A DNA stretch of 64,000 bases from Nocardioides sp. S-1144 (lineage in GTDB: Bacteria > Actinomycetota > Actinomycetes > Propionibacteriales > Nocardioidaceae): assembly GCF_005954645.2 (NCBI RefSeq), contig NZ_CP040695.2, forward strand, positions 310,001 to 374,000, in the 5' to 3' direction. A model generated the notes under the pieces. The model did no database searches and was not told the DNA's origin. It was given only the letters and a program-made list of their open reading frames with translations. Positions 34,581-45,271 of this stretch are shown piece by piece (position 1 is the first letter of the stretch; every line of letters begins with the position of its first letter). The translations under genes and the position numbers were made by a program.

Positions 34581-35918
34581 TCAGGCGGTCGGGTCGGGCA
34601 TCGTGCCGGGCGCGGCGAGGACGACGACCTCGACGTCGCGGTCGACGTAGCGCGCGGCCACGGGCAGGGTCAGGCGCTCGAGCAGCAGGCGCTGGGCCCC
34701 GGGGCCGTCGAGGACCCAGCCGTCGACGTCGTGGCGCCAGTGGCACAGCACGACGACGCCGTCCTCGGCCACGGCGGCCGCCACGCGGTCGGCCACGGCC
34801 TCGACGTCGCGCGGGCTGAGGAAGTAGAGGACCTCCGACAGCACGACCAGGTCGAAGCGCCCCTGGGGCCAGCCCGCGGGCACGTCGGCCAGCACGGTGC
34901 GGACGCCGTCCAGGTCGCGCAGCCGGGCCTCGGCGCGGGCGAGCGCGGCCGGGCTGGAGTCGAGCGCGACCAGCGCGTCGCACCGCGGCGCGAGGGCGGC
35001 GGCGAGGGCGCCGGTCGAGCAGCCGACCTCGAGCGCGGCACCGAACCGCTCGCGCGGCAGCGCGGCGAGGACGAGGTCGCGCTTGCGGCGCTCGTACCAG
35101 CGGCGGTCGACGTCCCACGGCTCCTCGTGCTCGGCGTGCTCGCGGTCGAGGGCGTCGTCGACCGCCGGCTGCCGGACGAGGAGCTCGAGGTGGTCCTCGG
35201 CGGCGAAGTGGGCCAGGAGGTCGGGTCCCAGCAGCGTCTCGTCGCCCGGGGCGGGGGAGAGGGGCGCCACCTGGGTGCGGTGGCTGGCGATCGCCCGGGC
35301 CTTGCGGACGACGTCCTCGGGCTCGAGCCGGAGGGCCACCAGGTCGTTCCACGGGGCGGCGTCCGGGTCGCCCCAGTGCCAGAACCAGACCGGGTACTCC
35401 ACCAGGTCGGCCCCGGTGCGGCGGGCGGCGGCCGCGGCGGCCCGGCCGGCCGCCTCGTGGTCGGGGTGGCCGTCGTGGCGCCAGGGCGCGACGAGCAGCG
35501 TGCGGCGGCCGTCGCCGACCTCCCGGACGAGACGGGTGGTGAGGTCGTCCTGGTGGGCCGCGAGGTCGCCGTCCTCGAGCCCCAGCAGGAGCGGGTCCTC
35601 GGTGGGACCGAGGGCGCGCCACGCGGCGCGCGACTCCTCGCCGCGCCGTCGGGCGAGCTCGGCCGGCGCGGTGGTGGGCGAGCGGGGGTGGCTGTGCTCG
35701 CCGGCGGTCGCGACGACCAGGGTGACGGCGATCCCCGTCCGGTGGGCCAGGGCGGTGAGGCCGCCGGCCCCGAGCGACTCGTCGTCGGGGTGGGCAGCCA
35801 CGACGACGACGCGCGCGTGGGCGGTGAGGTCGAGCGGGGGCAGGGCGGCGCGCGCGGGGTGGGCGCGCCAGCGCGCGGCCGGGGTGCCGGCGCCGGCGTG
35901 GGTGAAGGCGGCGCTCAC
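34581..35918 (-). CDS. PIG-L deacetylase / SAM methyltransferase fusion
   Basis: A 445-aa two-domain enzyme. Residues about 35-240 are a PIG-L (LmbE) deacetylase with the zinc motif VVVAAHPDDESLGAGG and a later RHDGHPDHEAAG. Residues about 280-430 are a class I methyltransferase: FGAALEVGCSTGALAAALA (motif I) and RFDLVVLSEVLYFLSP. PIG-L enzymes remove acetyl groups from N-acetylglucosamine-type sugars; the methyltransferase may act on the product. GTG 35918 overlaps the previous stop (GTGA); GTG 35921 is also possible. Confidence 0.87.
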   Translation of the reverse strand: MSAAFTHAGAGTPAARWRAHPARAALPPLDLTAHARVVVVAAHPDDESLGAGGLTALAHRTGIAVTLVVATAGEHSHPRSPTTAPAELARRRGEESRAAWRALGPTEDPLLLGLEDGDLAAHQDDLTTRLVREVGDGRRTLLVAPWRHDGHPDHEAAGRAAAAAARRTGADLVEYPVWFWHWGDPDAAPWNDLVALRLEPEDVVRKARAIASHRTQVAPLSPAPGDETLLGPDLLAHFAAEDHLELLVRQPAVDDALDREHAEHEEPWDVDRRWYERRKRDLVLAALPRERFGAALEVGCSTGALAAALAPRCDALVALDSSPAALARAEARLRDLDGVRTVLADVPAGWPQGRFDLVVLSEVLYFLSPRDVEAVADRVAAAVAEDGVVVLCHWRHDVDGWVLDGPGAQRLLLERLTLPVAARYVDRDVEVVVLAAPGTMPDPTA

Positions 35919-36883
35919 CACGCGCGGCCGTCGTCGGGCAGCCCGGTGACGGCGCCACCCAGGGCGGCGTCGTCGCGCTCGGCGTGGTGCTGGCGCACGT
36001 AGAGGTGCAGGTCGGCGACCGCGGCGGCGTGCGCCGGCTCACCGACGAGGGGGCCCGGCCCCAGGGCGTGGTCGCAGTGCCGCAGCACGGACTCGACGGC
36101 GTCGACCACGACGGCCCGCACGCGCAGCGCCAGGACGGCGCCGGCCGGCCCGTCGGCCCGGCCGGCGTCGACGTCGTCCGCAGCCTCCGCGAGGACGGCG
36201 CGCGCGGCGTGGAGCGTCCGGTCGACGGCGCCCAGGTGGGCGCGGCCGACCTGGTCGAGCTCGCGCTCGGCGGCCTGGCGCAGCAGCCGGCGGGCGACCC
36301 CGACCGCGCCGCCGTACCAGACCGCGGCGACGCCGATGCCGCCCCAGGCGAACCCGTGGCGGTCGAGGTACCAGCCGCGTCCGCCCACCGGCTCGGCCCG
36401 CACGCCGGCGAGGTGGATGGGGGTGCTGACGACCTCGGGCAGGCCGCGGGCGACCCACGTGCCGCCGCCCGTGGTGACCCCGGGGGCACGCAGGTCGACC
36501 GCGAAGAGGCCGCGGGCGTCGTCGTCGAGCCACGCCGTCACCAGGGCGTGGCTCAGCCGCCCCGCGAGCGAGCACCAGGGCTTCGTGCCGTCGAGGACCC
36601 AGCCGTCCGCCGTCTCGTGGGCCTCGAGCCGGACCCCGGGACCCTCGGCCGCGAACACACCCCAGCTGGTGCCGGCGGGCACGTCGCGCCCGTCGAGCTC
36701 GTCGAGGATCGCGACGGCGTCCAGGTGCGGCTCGAGGGCCCGGGCCGCCTGGAGGTCGGTGGCGGCGACGGTGGCCATGGCCTCCCACAGCCGACGGGTC
36801 GCGCCGCCGCCGGGCCGGGGGAGGCGGCCCGACCACGCGGCGGCGAGGTCGAGCGCGGCACCGACGTCGCGGCCGGCGGCCAC
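35915..36883 (-). CDS. Acyl-CoA dehydrogenase-like protein
   Basis: A protein of at least 322 aa with acyl-CoA-dehydrogenase signatures: VAATDLQAARALEPHLDAVA, ETADGWVLDGTKPWCSLAG (the beta-domain W-x-L-x-G-x-K segment) and a C-terminal four-helix region with HCDHALGPGPLV. It is shorter than usual (about 380 aa). The frame stays open upstream of GTG 36883 to beyond 36957 with no ATG, GTG or TTG in frame, so an ATT start is possible. It is coupled to the PIG-L fusion; the catalytic Glu was not identified. Confidence 0.75.
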   Translation of the reverse strand: MAAGRDVGAALDLAAAWSGRLPRPGGGATRRLWEAMATVAATDLQAARALEPHLDAVAILDELDGRDVPAGTSWGVFAAEGPGVRLEAHETADGWVLDGTKPWCSLAGRLSHALVTAWLDDDARGLFAVDLRAPGVTTGGGTWVARGLPEVVSTPIHLAGVRAEPVGGRGWYLDRHGFAWGGIGVAAVWYGGAVGVARRLLRQAAERELDQVGRAHLGAVDRTLHAARAVLAEAADDVDAGRADGPAGAVLALRVRAVVVDAVESVLRHCDHALGPGPLVGEPAHAAAVADLHLYVRQHHAERDDAALGGAVTGLPDDGRAW

Positions 36884-37042
36884 GACGTCGTCGACGAGGC
36901 CCTCGAGGTCGGGGCCGTCGGCGGGGGCGGGCGGACGGAGTCGGACGACACCAGGAATGACGGACCTCGCGGGGGATCGGTGGACGGGTAGCCCACTGAA
37001 GCACCGGACGAGGTCCGCGACGCCCCCCGTCAGGGTGGGCGG

Positions 37043-37071
37043 TTGACAATGTGAGTAAAATCTATTGGAAT
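37043..37071 (+). promoter_or_regulatory. Consensus-like promoter of the 55-aa gene
   Basis: TTGACA (37043-37048) is a perfect -35, followed after 17 nt by TGGAAT. The whole 37041-37085 patch is strikingly A/T-rich for this genome. Such a strong promoter for a 55-aa protein suggests high expression. Confidence 0.6.
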
Positions 37072-37107
37072 ACTACAGATAACCAACCGAACGAGTGGAG
37101 GTCCTCG

Positions 37108-37275
37108 ATGGCGGAGCACGGGCGGGCATCGGCGGCGGCCGAGGAGAAGCGGCACCGGGACGCGATGCTCCGGCACGCGACCGGCGTCGGCCGGCTGCTG
37201 GAGAGGCGCGGCGACCTCGCCGGCGTCGTCGCCATGGCCGACCTGATCCACGAGTCGACGCGCTGGGCCGCCTGA
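37108..37275 (+). CDS. Small conserved protein, paralogue of the gene at 18575
   Basis: A 55-aa soluble, helical protein (MAEHGRASAAAEEKRHRDAM at the N-terminus) ending GDLAGVVAMADLIHESTRWAA. GGAGG 6 nt upstream fixes ATG 37108; the longer frame from GTG 37051 would read through the promoter patch and is rejected. Its C-terminal half matches the protein at 18575-18751. A strong TTGACA promoter lies upstream and a 13-bp hairpin downstream, so it is a stand-alone unit. Function unknown. Confidence 0.75.
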   Translation: MAEHGRASAAAEEKRHRDAMLRHATGVGRLLERRGDLAGVVAMADLIHESTRWAA

Positions 37276-37295
37276 GACCCGCCCCGGACACGGCA

Positions 37296-37336
37296 ACGGG
37301 CGCCGGCCTCGACGTGGTGTCGGGGCCGGCGCCCGT
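37296..37336. terminator. Bidirectional terminator between small gene and tRNA-Ser
   Basis: ACGGGCGCCGGCC and GGCCGGCGCCCGT form a perfect 13-bp stem with a 15-nt loop. It serves the plus-strand small gene ending at 37275 and the minus-strand tRNA ending at 37342. Confidence 0.8.
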
Positions 37337-37341
37337 GCTGG

Positions 37342-37429
37342 TGGCGGAGGATAGGGGATTCGAACCCCTGAGGGCGTTAACCCAACCCGCTTTCCAAGCG
37401 AGCGCCATAGGCCACTAGGCGAATCCTCC
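37342..37429 (-). tRNA. tRNA-Ser (anticodon GGA)
   Basis: The minus strand reads GGAGGATTCGCCTAGTGGCC at the 5' end, anticodon arm CGCTTGGAAAGCG (anticodon GGA), a long class II variable arm, T-arm GGTTCGAATCC and CCTCC-G-CCA at the 3' end. CCA is encoded. Confidence 0.97.
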
Positions 37430-37479
37430 GCGGGGGACACTACCCGTCGGGTCGCCGCGACGACCAATCGCCTATGCTC

Positions 37480-37573
37480 GGGGCAACCCCCCGTGCGGCG
37501 GCACCTCGCCCAACTCCCCCAGGGCCGGAAGGCAGCAAGGGTAAGTGAGCTCTGCTGGGTGCACGGGGGGCCT
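37480..37573 (+). ncRNA. ffs: Signal recognition particle RNA (4.5S type)
   Basis: Small bacterial SRP RNA. The conserved Ffh-binding domain AGGGCCGGAAGGCAGCAAGG (37521-37540) lies in the tip of a long hairpin. CCCCCCGTGC pairs with GCACGGGGGG at 37561-37570 at the base. Position just upstream of dnaX is conserved in many Gram-positives. End points are approximate. Confidence 0.95.
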
Positions 37574-37661
37574 CTCGTCCTGCCAGGGCCTCGGCCCGGC
37601 CGGCTCCGGCGCCCGGTGGCGCCGGTCTCGGTGCGCCCGGTCGGCTGTCGGTGCCGGTCGT

Positions 37662-37667
37662 TAGGGT
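37662..37667 (+). promoter_or_regulatory. -10 element TAGGGT of leaderless dnaX mRNA
   Basis: TAGGGT ends exactly 7 nt before GTG 37675 with no ribosome site between, the classical actinobacterial leaderless arrangement. Confidence 0.6.
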
Positions 37668-37674
37668 CGGGACC

Positions 37675-39867
37675 GTGGAATCGCCGCTCGCGCTCTATCG
37701 CCGCTACCGGCCCGAGACCTTCGCGGAGGTCATCGGGCAGGAGCACGTGACCGAGCCCCTGCGCGCGGCCCTGGGCAACAACCGCGTCAACCACGCCTAC
37801 CTCTTCTCGGGCCCGCGCGGCTGCGGCAAGACGACGTCGGCGCGGATCCTGGCCCGGGCGCTCAACTGCGAGCTCGCCCCGGTGGCCGACCCGTGCGGTG
37901 AGTGCGACAGCTGCCGCGACCTCGCCCGCACCGGTCCGGGCTCGATCGACGTCATCGAGATCGACGCCGCCTCCCACGGTGGCGTCGACGACGCGCGTGA
38001 CCTGCGGGAGAAGGCCTTCTTCGCGCCGGTCCGCTCGCGCTACAAGGTCTACATCATCGACGAGGCCCACATGGTCACCACGCAGGGCTTCAACGCCCTG
38101 CTCAAGCTCGTCGAGGAGCCGCCGCCGCACCTGCGGTTCATCTTCGCCACCACCGAGCCGGAGAAGGTCATCCCGACCATCCGCTCGCGCACCCACCACT
38201 ACCCGTTCCGGCTGATCCCCCCGCGGCTGCTCTCGAGCTACCTCACCGAGCTGTGCGAGAAGGAGGGCGTGGCCATCGAGCCGGCCGCGCTGCCGCTCGT
38301 CGTCCGGGCCGGGGCCGGGTCGGCCCGCGACACGCTGTCGGTGCTCGACCAGCTGCTCGGCGGCGCCGGTGCCGCCGGCGTCACCCACGAGCTGGCCAGC
38401 GGCCTGCTCGGCTACACCCCCGACACCCTGCTCGACGAGGTCGTCGACGCCTTCGCCGCCGGCGACGGTGCGTCGGTCTTCGGTGTCGTCGACAAGGTGA
38501 TCGAGACCGGCCAGGACCCGCGCCGCTTCACCGAGGACCTCCTGCGCCGCCTGCGCGACCTGGTGATCATCGCCGCGGTGCCCGACGCCCCCGCCACCGG
38601 GCTGATCGACGTCTCGGCCGACCAGGGTGAGCGGCTGGTCGCGCAGGCGTCGCGGTTCGGGCGCTCCGACCTCAGCCGGGCCGCCGACCTCGTCGCGGTC
38701 GGCCTCACCGAGATGCGCGGGGCCACCGCGCCGCGGCTGCTGCTCGAGCTCATCTGCGCGCGGGTGCTGCTGCCTGGCGCCGACCACTCGACCCACGGCG
38801 TCCAGGCCCGCCTCGACCGCCTCGAGCGGCGGGCCGCCATCACCGCCCCGGCCGAGGAGCGGCCGGTCCCCGAGATCGTGCCGAGCCTGCGCGCCCCCGC
38901 ACCGCGCGAGCCGGTGCCCGAGCCGATCGCCGCGCCGGCCCCGCCGCCCGAGCCGCTGCCCACGCCGCCCCCGGTGTCCGAGCCGTCCGAGCCGCTGCCC
39001 ACGCCGCCGCCGGTGTCCGACCCGACGCCCTGGCCGACGCCGCCCCCGGCGTCCGAGCCGGCCCAGCCCGAGCCCGCCGCTCCCGAGCCGACGCAGCCGG
39101 AGCCCGAGCCGGCCCGGCCCGAGCCGGCAGCACCGGCTCGGCCCGCGCCCGTGCCGCCGGCGCCCGAGCCGGCCCCCGAGCCGCAGCGCGCCGCGTCGGC
39201 GCCGGAGCCGGCCGCCGCGCCGCCGGGGCTGTCCCTGGTCGACGTCCGCCGGCTGTGGCCCGACATCATCGAGGCCACCAAGCAGCGTCGCCGGATCACC
39301 TGGATCCACCTGTCCCAGAACGCCCAGGTGGTCGCCGTCGGCGAGAAGACCCTGACCCTGGGTTTTGCCAACGGCGGCGCCCGCGACTCCTTCGAGTCCG
39401 GCGGGAGCCCCGAGATCGTCCGGCAGGCCGTCATCGACGTCATCGGGGCCGACTACCGGATCGAGACGATCATCGACCCGGGCGCCGACGCCACCGCCGC
39501 GCCGCCGCCGGCTGCGGCACCCGACCGGCTGCCCGAGCAGCCCGGCCCGGCCGCCACCCCGCCGGAGCCCGCGCCGGCGGCCCCCCCGACCCGTCCCGAG
39601 TCGGCCGGTCCGTCGTCCGCGCCGCCCGACGAGCCGCCGCCGTGGGCCGTCGACGAGCCCGAGCCCGACCCGTCGGGCCCGCCGCCGGTCAGCGGCCGGG
39701 AGGCCCTGCGGCAGGTCCGCGCGCCGGCCCCGCAGGAGCCGACCCGCGACCCCGACGCCGACGCCAGCCCCGACGACCTCGACGCCGACCACGAGCAGAT
39801 CGGCACCGACGACCTGCTCGCCCGCGAGCTCGGCGCCCAGGTGATCGAGGAGATCCCGCACCAGTAG
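37675..39867 (+). CDS. dnaX: DNA polymerase III subunit gamma/tau
   Basis: A 730-aa clamp-loader ATPase. Motifs: SPLALYRRYRPETFAEVIGQ, Walker A GPRGCGKTTSARILA, the zinc-binding Cys cluster (CELAPVADPCGECDSC), and Walker B YIIDEAHMVTTQGFNALLK. Domains I-III end near residue 380. A long Pro/Glu/Ala linker with repeated PLPTPPPVSE follows, then the tau-like C-terminal domain (VRRLWPDIIEATKQRRRITW). It loads the beta clamp at replication forks. GTG 37675 is preferred because TAGGGT lies 7 nt upstream. Confidence 0.96.
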   Translation: MESPLALYRRYRPETFAEVIGQEHVTEPLRAALGNNRVNHAYLFSGPRGCGKTTSARILARALNCELAPVADPCGECDSCRDLARTGPGSIDVIEIDAASHGGVDDARDLREKAFFAPVRSRYKVYIIDEAHMVTTQGFNALLKLVEEPPPHLRFIFATTEPEKVIPTIRSRTHHYPFRLIPPRLLSSYLTELCEKEGVAIEPAALPLVVRAGAGSARDTLSVLDQLLGGAGAAGVTHELASGLLGYTPDTLLDEVVDAFAAGDGASVFGVVDKVIETGQDPRRFTEDLLRRLRDLVIIAAVPDAPATGLIDVSADQGERLVAQASRFGRSDLSRAADLVAVGLTEMRGATAPRLLLELICARVLLPGADHSTHGVQARLDRLERRAAITAPAEERPVPEIVPSLRAPAPREPVPEPIAAPAPPPEPLPTPPPVSEPSEPLPTPPPVSDPTPWPTPPPASEPAQPEPAAPEPTQPEPEPARPEPAAPARPAPVPPAPEPAPEPQRAASAPEPAAAPPGLSLVDVRRLWPDIIEATKQRRRITWIHLSQNAQVVAVGEKTLTLGFANGGARDSFESGGSPEIVRQAVIDVIGADYRIETIIDPGADATAAPPPAAAPDRLPEQPGPAATPPEPAPAAPPTRPESAGPSSAPPDEPPPWAVDEPEPDPSGPPPVSGREALRQVRAPAPQEPTRDPDADASPDDLDADHEQIGTDDLLARELGAQVIEEIPHQ

Positions 39868-39945
39868 CGCCAGACGCGCGACCGGTAGACCTGTGAGCAA
39901 CAGACCCACCACCAGCAGACCGACGACCAGCGAGGGACCCACACG

Positions 39946-40332
39946 ATGACCGACAACCCGTTCGGCGGCTCCGGCGGCTTCGACATGAACGCCCTGCTCG
40001 AGCAGGCCCAGCAGATGCAGGCCCAGCTGATGCAGGCCCAGGAGCGCCTGGCCGAGACCGTGGTGGAGGGCAGCGTCGCGGGCGTGACCGTGAAGGTCAG
40101 CGGCACCGGCGACCTGCTGGGCATCGACATCGCGCCCGGCTCGGTCGACGGCGACGACGCCGAGTCGCTCACCGACCTGGGCGACGTGATCGTCGCGGCC
40201 TACCGCGACGCCAAGGGCCGCGCCGACGAGGCCGCCGCGACGGCGATGGGCCCCCTGGCCGCCGGTGGTGGCCTGCCGGGGATGCCCGACCTGGGGCAGC
40301 CGGGCGGCGGGTCCGGCCAGCTCGGTTTCTGA
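39946..40332 (+). CDS. YbaB/EbfC family nucleoid-associated protein
   Basis: A 128-aa YbaB/EbfC protein. The helical hairpin NALLEQAQQMQAQLMQAQER is followed by VVEGSVAGVTVKVSGTGDLL and a Gly-rich tail. Family members are dimeric DNA-binding proteins and are almost always found between dnaX and recR, as here. The start has CGAGGGA upstream. The 78-bp gap after dnaX is a low-complexity run of CCAGCAGACC-like units. Confidence 0.95.
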   Translation: MTDNPFGGSGGFDMNALLEQAQQMQAQLMQAQERLAETVVEGSVAGVTVKVSGTGDLLGIDIAPGSVDGDDAESLTDLGDVIVAAYRDAKGRADEAAATAMGPLAAGGGLPGMPDLGQPGGGSGQLGF

Positions 40333-40372
40333 CCCCCGGCGGGGGGTGGACCGCGTTGTCGGTCCGCCCACC

Positions 40373-40378
40373 TAGGCT
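40373..40378 (+). promoter_or_regulatory. -10 element TAGGCT of leaderless recR mRNA
   Basis: TAGGCT lies 6 nt before GTG 40385 and no ribosome site is present. It would give recR its own promoter within the dnaX-ybaB-recR cluster. Confidence 0.5.
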
Positions 40379-40384
40379 GCACCC

Positions 40385-40981
40385 GTGTACGAAGGCGTGG
40401 TCCAGGACCTCATCGACGAGCTCGGGCGGCTGCCCGGGGTCGGACCCAAGAGCGCCCAGCGGATCGCGTTCCACCTGCTGCAGGCCGACCCGGTCGACGT
40501 GCGCCGGCTCTCCGACGTCCTCGTCGAGGTGAAGGCGAAGGTCCGCTTCTGCGCGACCTGCTTCAACGTCTCCGAGTCCGAGCACTGCCGCATCTGCACC
40601 GACCCGCGCCGCGACCCGACCGTGCTCTGCGTGGTCGAGGAGTACAAGGACGTCGTCGCCATCGAGCGCACCCGGGAGTTCCGGGGGCGCTACCACGTGC
40701 TCGGCGGTGCGATCTCGCCGATCGACGGCGTCGGGCCCGACCAGCTCCGCATCCGCGAGCTGATGACCCGGCTCGCCGACGGCGAGCTCACCGAGATCAT
40801 CCTCGCGACCGACCCCAACCTCGAGGGCGAGGCGACCGCGACCTACCTCACCCGGCTGCTGCGTCCGCTGGGGTTGCGTGTCACCCGGCTGGCCAGTGGA
40901 CTGCCGGTGGGCGGAGACCTCGAGTACGCAGACGAAGTGACCCTCGGACGAGCATTCGTAGGAAGGCAGGCAGCGCCATGA
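40385..40981 (+). CDS. recR: Recombination mediator RecR
   Basis: A 198-aa RecR. The N-terminal helix-hairpin-helix [20 protein letters not shown], the four-Cys zinc finger [16 protein letters not shown] and the Toprim domain ([20 protein letters not shown] to [18 protein letters not shown]) are all intact, ending with DEVTLGRAF. It works with RecF/RecO to load RecA on gaps. It overlaps the DUF5063 gene by ATGA. Confidence 0.97.
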   Translation: MYEGVVQDLIDELGRLPGVGPKSAQRIAFHLLQADPVDVRRLSDVLVEVKAKVRFCATCFNVSESEHCRICTDPRRDPTVLCVVEEYKDVVAIERTREFRGRYHVLGGAISPIDGVGPDQLRIRELMTRLADGELTEIILATDPNLEGEATATYLTRLLRPLGLRVTRLASGLPVGGDLEYADEVTLGRAFVGRQAAP

Positions 40982-41565
40982 CGCAGCCCGGCAACGACCC
41001 CACCATCGACGGCGAGATCGAGGACTTCGCCCAGCAGATCGCCGACTCCGTGTCGAGCTTCCTGCTGGCGCTGCGCGCGATCGCCCGGGAGGCCGACGGC
41101 AGCCGCGCCATCTCGCTGCTGCTGCTCGAGATCAGCCAGGTGCTCCTGGCCGGGGCCCGGCTCGGCGTCCAGCGTGACTTCACGCCGCGCGCGGAGTACC
41201 AGCCCGACGTCGGTCCGGAGGCCGACGTCGACGACATGCGGCTGCGGCTGGCCGAGATGCTCGGCAACGTCGACACCTACGCCCTCGTCTTCGACCCCTA
41301 CGTGCCCGAGCTCGTCGCGAGCCAGCTCTCCGACGACCTCGCCAGCATCGCCACCGACCTCGAGAACGGGCTGCGGCACTTCCGCTCCGGCCACGTCGAC
41401 GAGGCGCTGTGGTGGTGGCAGTTCTCCTACGTCTCCTCGTGGGGCAACCTGGCCGGCGCCGCCCTGAACGCGCTGCTGTCGGTGGTCGCCCACGACCGCC
41501 TCGACGTCGACAACGACTCCGAGCACGAGCTGCTCGAGGTGGTCGAGGCGGTCCTCGAGCAGTAG
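40978..41565 (+). CDS. DUF5063 domain-containing protein
   Basis: A 195-aa soluble, acidic, mostly helical protein ([60 protein letters not shown]). DUF5063 genes follow recR in many actinobacteria. The family has no established function. The start ATG 40978 overlaps the recR stop, so it is translationally coupled. Confidence 0.85.
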   Translation: MTQPGNDPTIDGEIEDFAQQIADSVSSFLLALRAIAREADGSRAISLLLLEISQVLLAGARLGVQRDFTPRAEYQPDVGPEADVDDMRLRLAEMLGNVDTYALVFDPYVPELVASQLSDDLASIATDLENGLRHFRSGHVDEALWWWQFSYVSSWGNLAGAALNALLSVVAHDRLDVDNDSEHELLEVVEAVLEQ

Positions 41566-41635
41566 CCGCCGCACCGCGCGGCCGGCCCGGCGTCCACCGA
41601 TGGACAGGACGCCGGGGTCGAGGGGCGCGGGCACC

Positions 41636-41641
41636 TAGAAT
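41636..41641 (+). promoter_or_regulatory. -10 element TAGAAT upstream of aspartokinase
   Basis: TAGAAT places a transcript start near 41648. A leader of about 30 nt with AGGAG (41669-41673 region) precedes GTG 41681. Confidence 0.5.
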
Positions 41642-41680
41642 CGGGTCCGGAAGAGGTCCTCGACAACAGGAGTGAGCCCG

Positions 41681-44086
<2,406 letters not shown>

Positions 44087-44114
44087 GCGCCCTGCCCGGC
44101 CGGCGGGCCGGGGC

Positions 44115-44990
44115 TCAGGTGTCGGAGTCGACGAACGTCGTGGTGACCCACCACGAGAGGCCGTAGGCGAGCGCGCCGAGCACCGGGACCACCACCAGCA
44201 TCGCCCTCGACCCGAGGACGTCGACGAGCACGAGCAGCGTGACGACGCCGACCAGGCAGACGGCCAGGAAGCTCGTCGCCCCGGGGTCGGGCACCTGCAC
44301 GACGCGCAGCAGCACGCTGCCGGCCGTGATCGCCAGGGCCAGGATGACCACGAGCCCGGCCATGCCGAGGCCGGTGCCGCAGGACGACGTCCCGCGGACG
44401 GCGTCGCAGCCGGCCGTGCCGAGCAGGGTCAGGACCACCAGGACCGCGCCCACGACCGCGCCCACCGCCAGCGCGGCGGGGAGGCCGGTCAGGGGTGGTG
44501 CGGGACGCTCACGGGCCGGTTCCGGGCCGGACGCGCGCTCCTCGACGACGGTGTTGCCGTCGTCTGGGCCGGCCGCGGCACCGGTCGCTGCCCTGCTCGC
44601 GGCGGAGGGTGCGGGGTTCGGGGAGGCAGGACGGCGCCCGGGCCGCGGCAGCCGCAGCCCGCGGGCGGTCGCCGGGTCCGCGTCGGGGGAGTCGCTGCCG
44701 ACGTCCGCGAACACCGGGTCGGGCTCGGGGACGGGCTCCGGCGCAGGGATCGGCTCGGGTTCCGGGACCGGTGTGGGCTCCGGGACCGGCTCGGGCTCGG
44801 GGACCGGCTCGGGCTCGGGGACCGGTGCGGGTTCGGGGACCGGCACGGGCTCCGGCTCCGGCACGACCGTGGCCTCGACGGGGGCCGGCTCGGGCGCCGG
44901 GCGGGCTCGCGGCCGCTTCCTGCGACCGAGGAGCCGCGGGGGCTCCAGGCTCGGACGTCCCGCGTCCGAGGGGGTCTCCTCGTCTGGCAT
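44115..44990 (-). CDS. Pro/Glu-repeat membrane protein
   Basis: A 291-aa protein. Residues about 30-100 are a low-complexity tail of about 15 Pro-Glu-Pro-Val units (VPEPEPVPVPEPAPVPEPEP). A basic linker then leads to four membrane helices (GLPAALAVGAVVGAVLVVLT, LGMAGLVVILALAITAGSVL and two more). The repeat is probably an extended cytoplasmic spacer. No enzymatic motif; function unknown. ATG 44990 lies just beyond a terminator hairpin for tRNA-Pro. Confidence 0.7.
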   Translation of the reverse strand: MPDEETPSDAGRPSLEPPRLLGRRKRPRARPAPEPAPVEATVVPEPEPVPVPEPAPVPEPEPVPEPEPVPEPTPVPEPEPIPAPEPVPEPDPVFADVGSDSPDADPATARGLRLPRPGRRPASPNPAPSAASRAATGAAAGPDDGNTVVEERASGPEPARERPAPPLTGLPAALAVGAVVGAVLVVLTLLGTAGCDAVRGTSSCGTGLGMAGLVVILALAITAGSVLLRVVQVPDPGATSFLAVCLVGVVTLLVLVDVLGSRAMLVVVPVLGALAYGLSWWVTTTFVDSDT

Positions 44991-45032
44991 GCCGGTCAGT
45001 GTGGCACGGGGGCGGTGCCCCGGAGACGGCTC

Positions 45033-45068
45033 GACCCCGGTTCGAGGAGGTTCTCCTCGACCGGGGTC
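45033..45068 (-). terminator. Terminator downstream of tRNA-Pro
   Basis: GACCCCGGTTCGAGGAG and CTCCTCGACCGGGGTC form a 16-bp stem with one bulged T and a 3-nt loop, 17 bp beyond the tRNA 3' end. Confidence 0.75.
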
Positions 45069-45084
45069 TCGCGTGGTGAAGGGG

Positions 45085-45158
<74 letters not shown>

Positions 45159-45271
45159 ATGTGCACCGACCGAGATCGGCTCACAAACATCGGAGCATAC
45201 CGGAGCCGGTGCCGCGCTCCCCAATCGGCCCCGCGGCTCGGGCTGGAGCCACGCCGTGGGCTCGCGCCCGC

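Noticed and set aside
37051-37107. N-terminal extension of the 55-aa protein from GTG 37051
   Set aside because: It would translate the -35/-10 region; GGAGG at 37097-37101 supports ATG 37108.
37030-40371. Minus-strand open frame of about 1100 codons across tRNA-Ser, SRP RNA and dnaX
   Set aside because: It crosses two RNA genes and the antisense of dnaX and ybaB.
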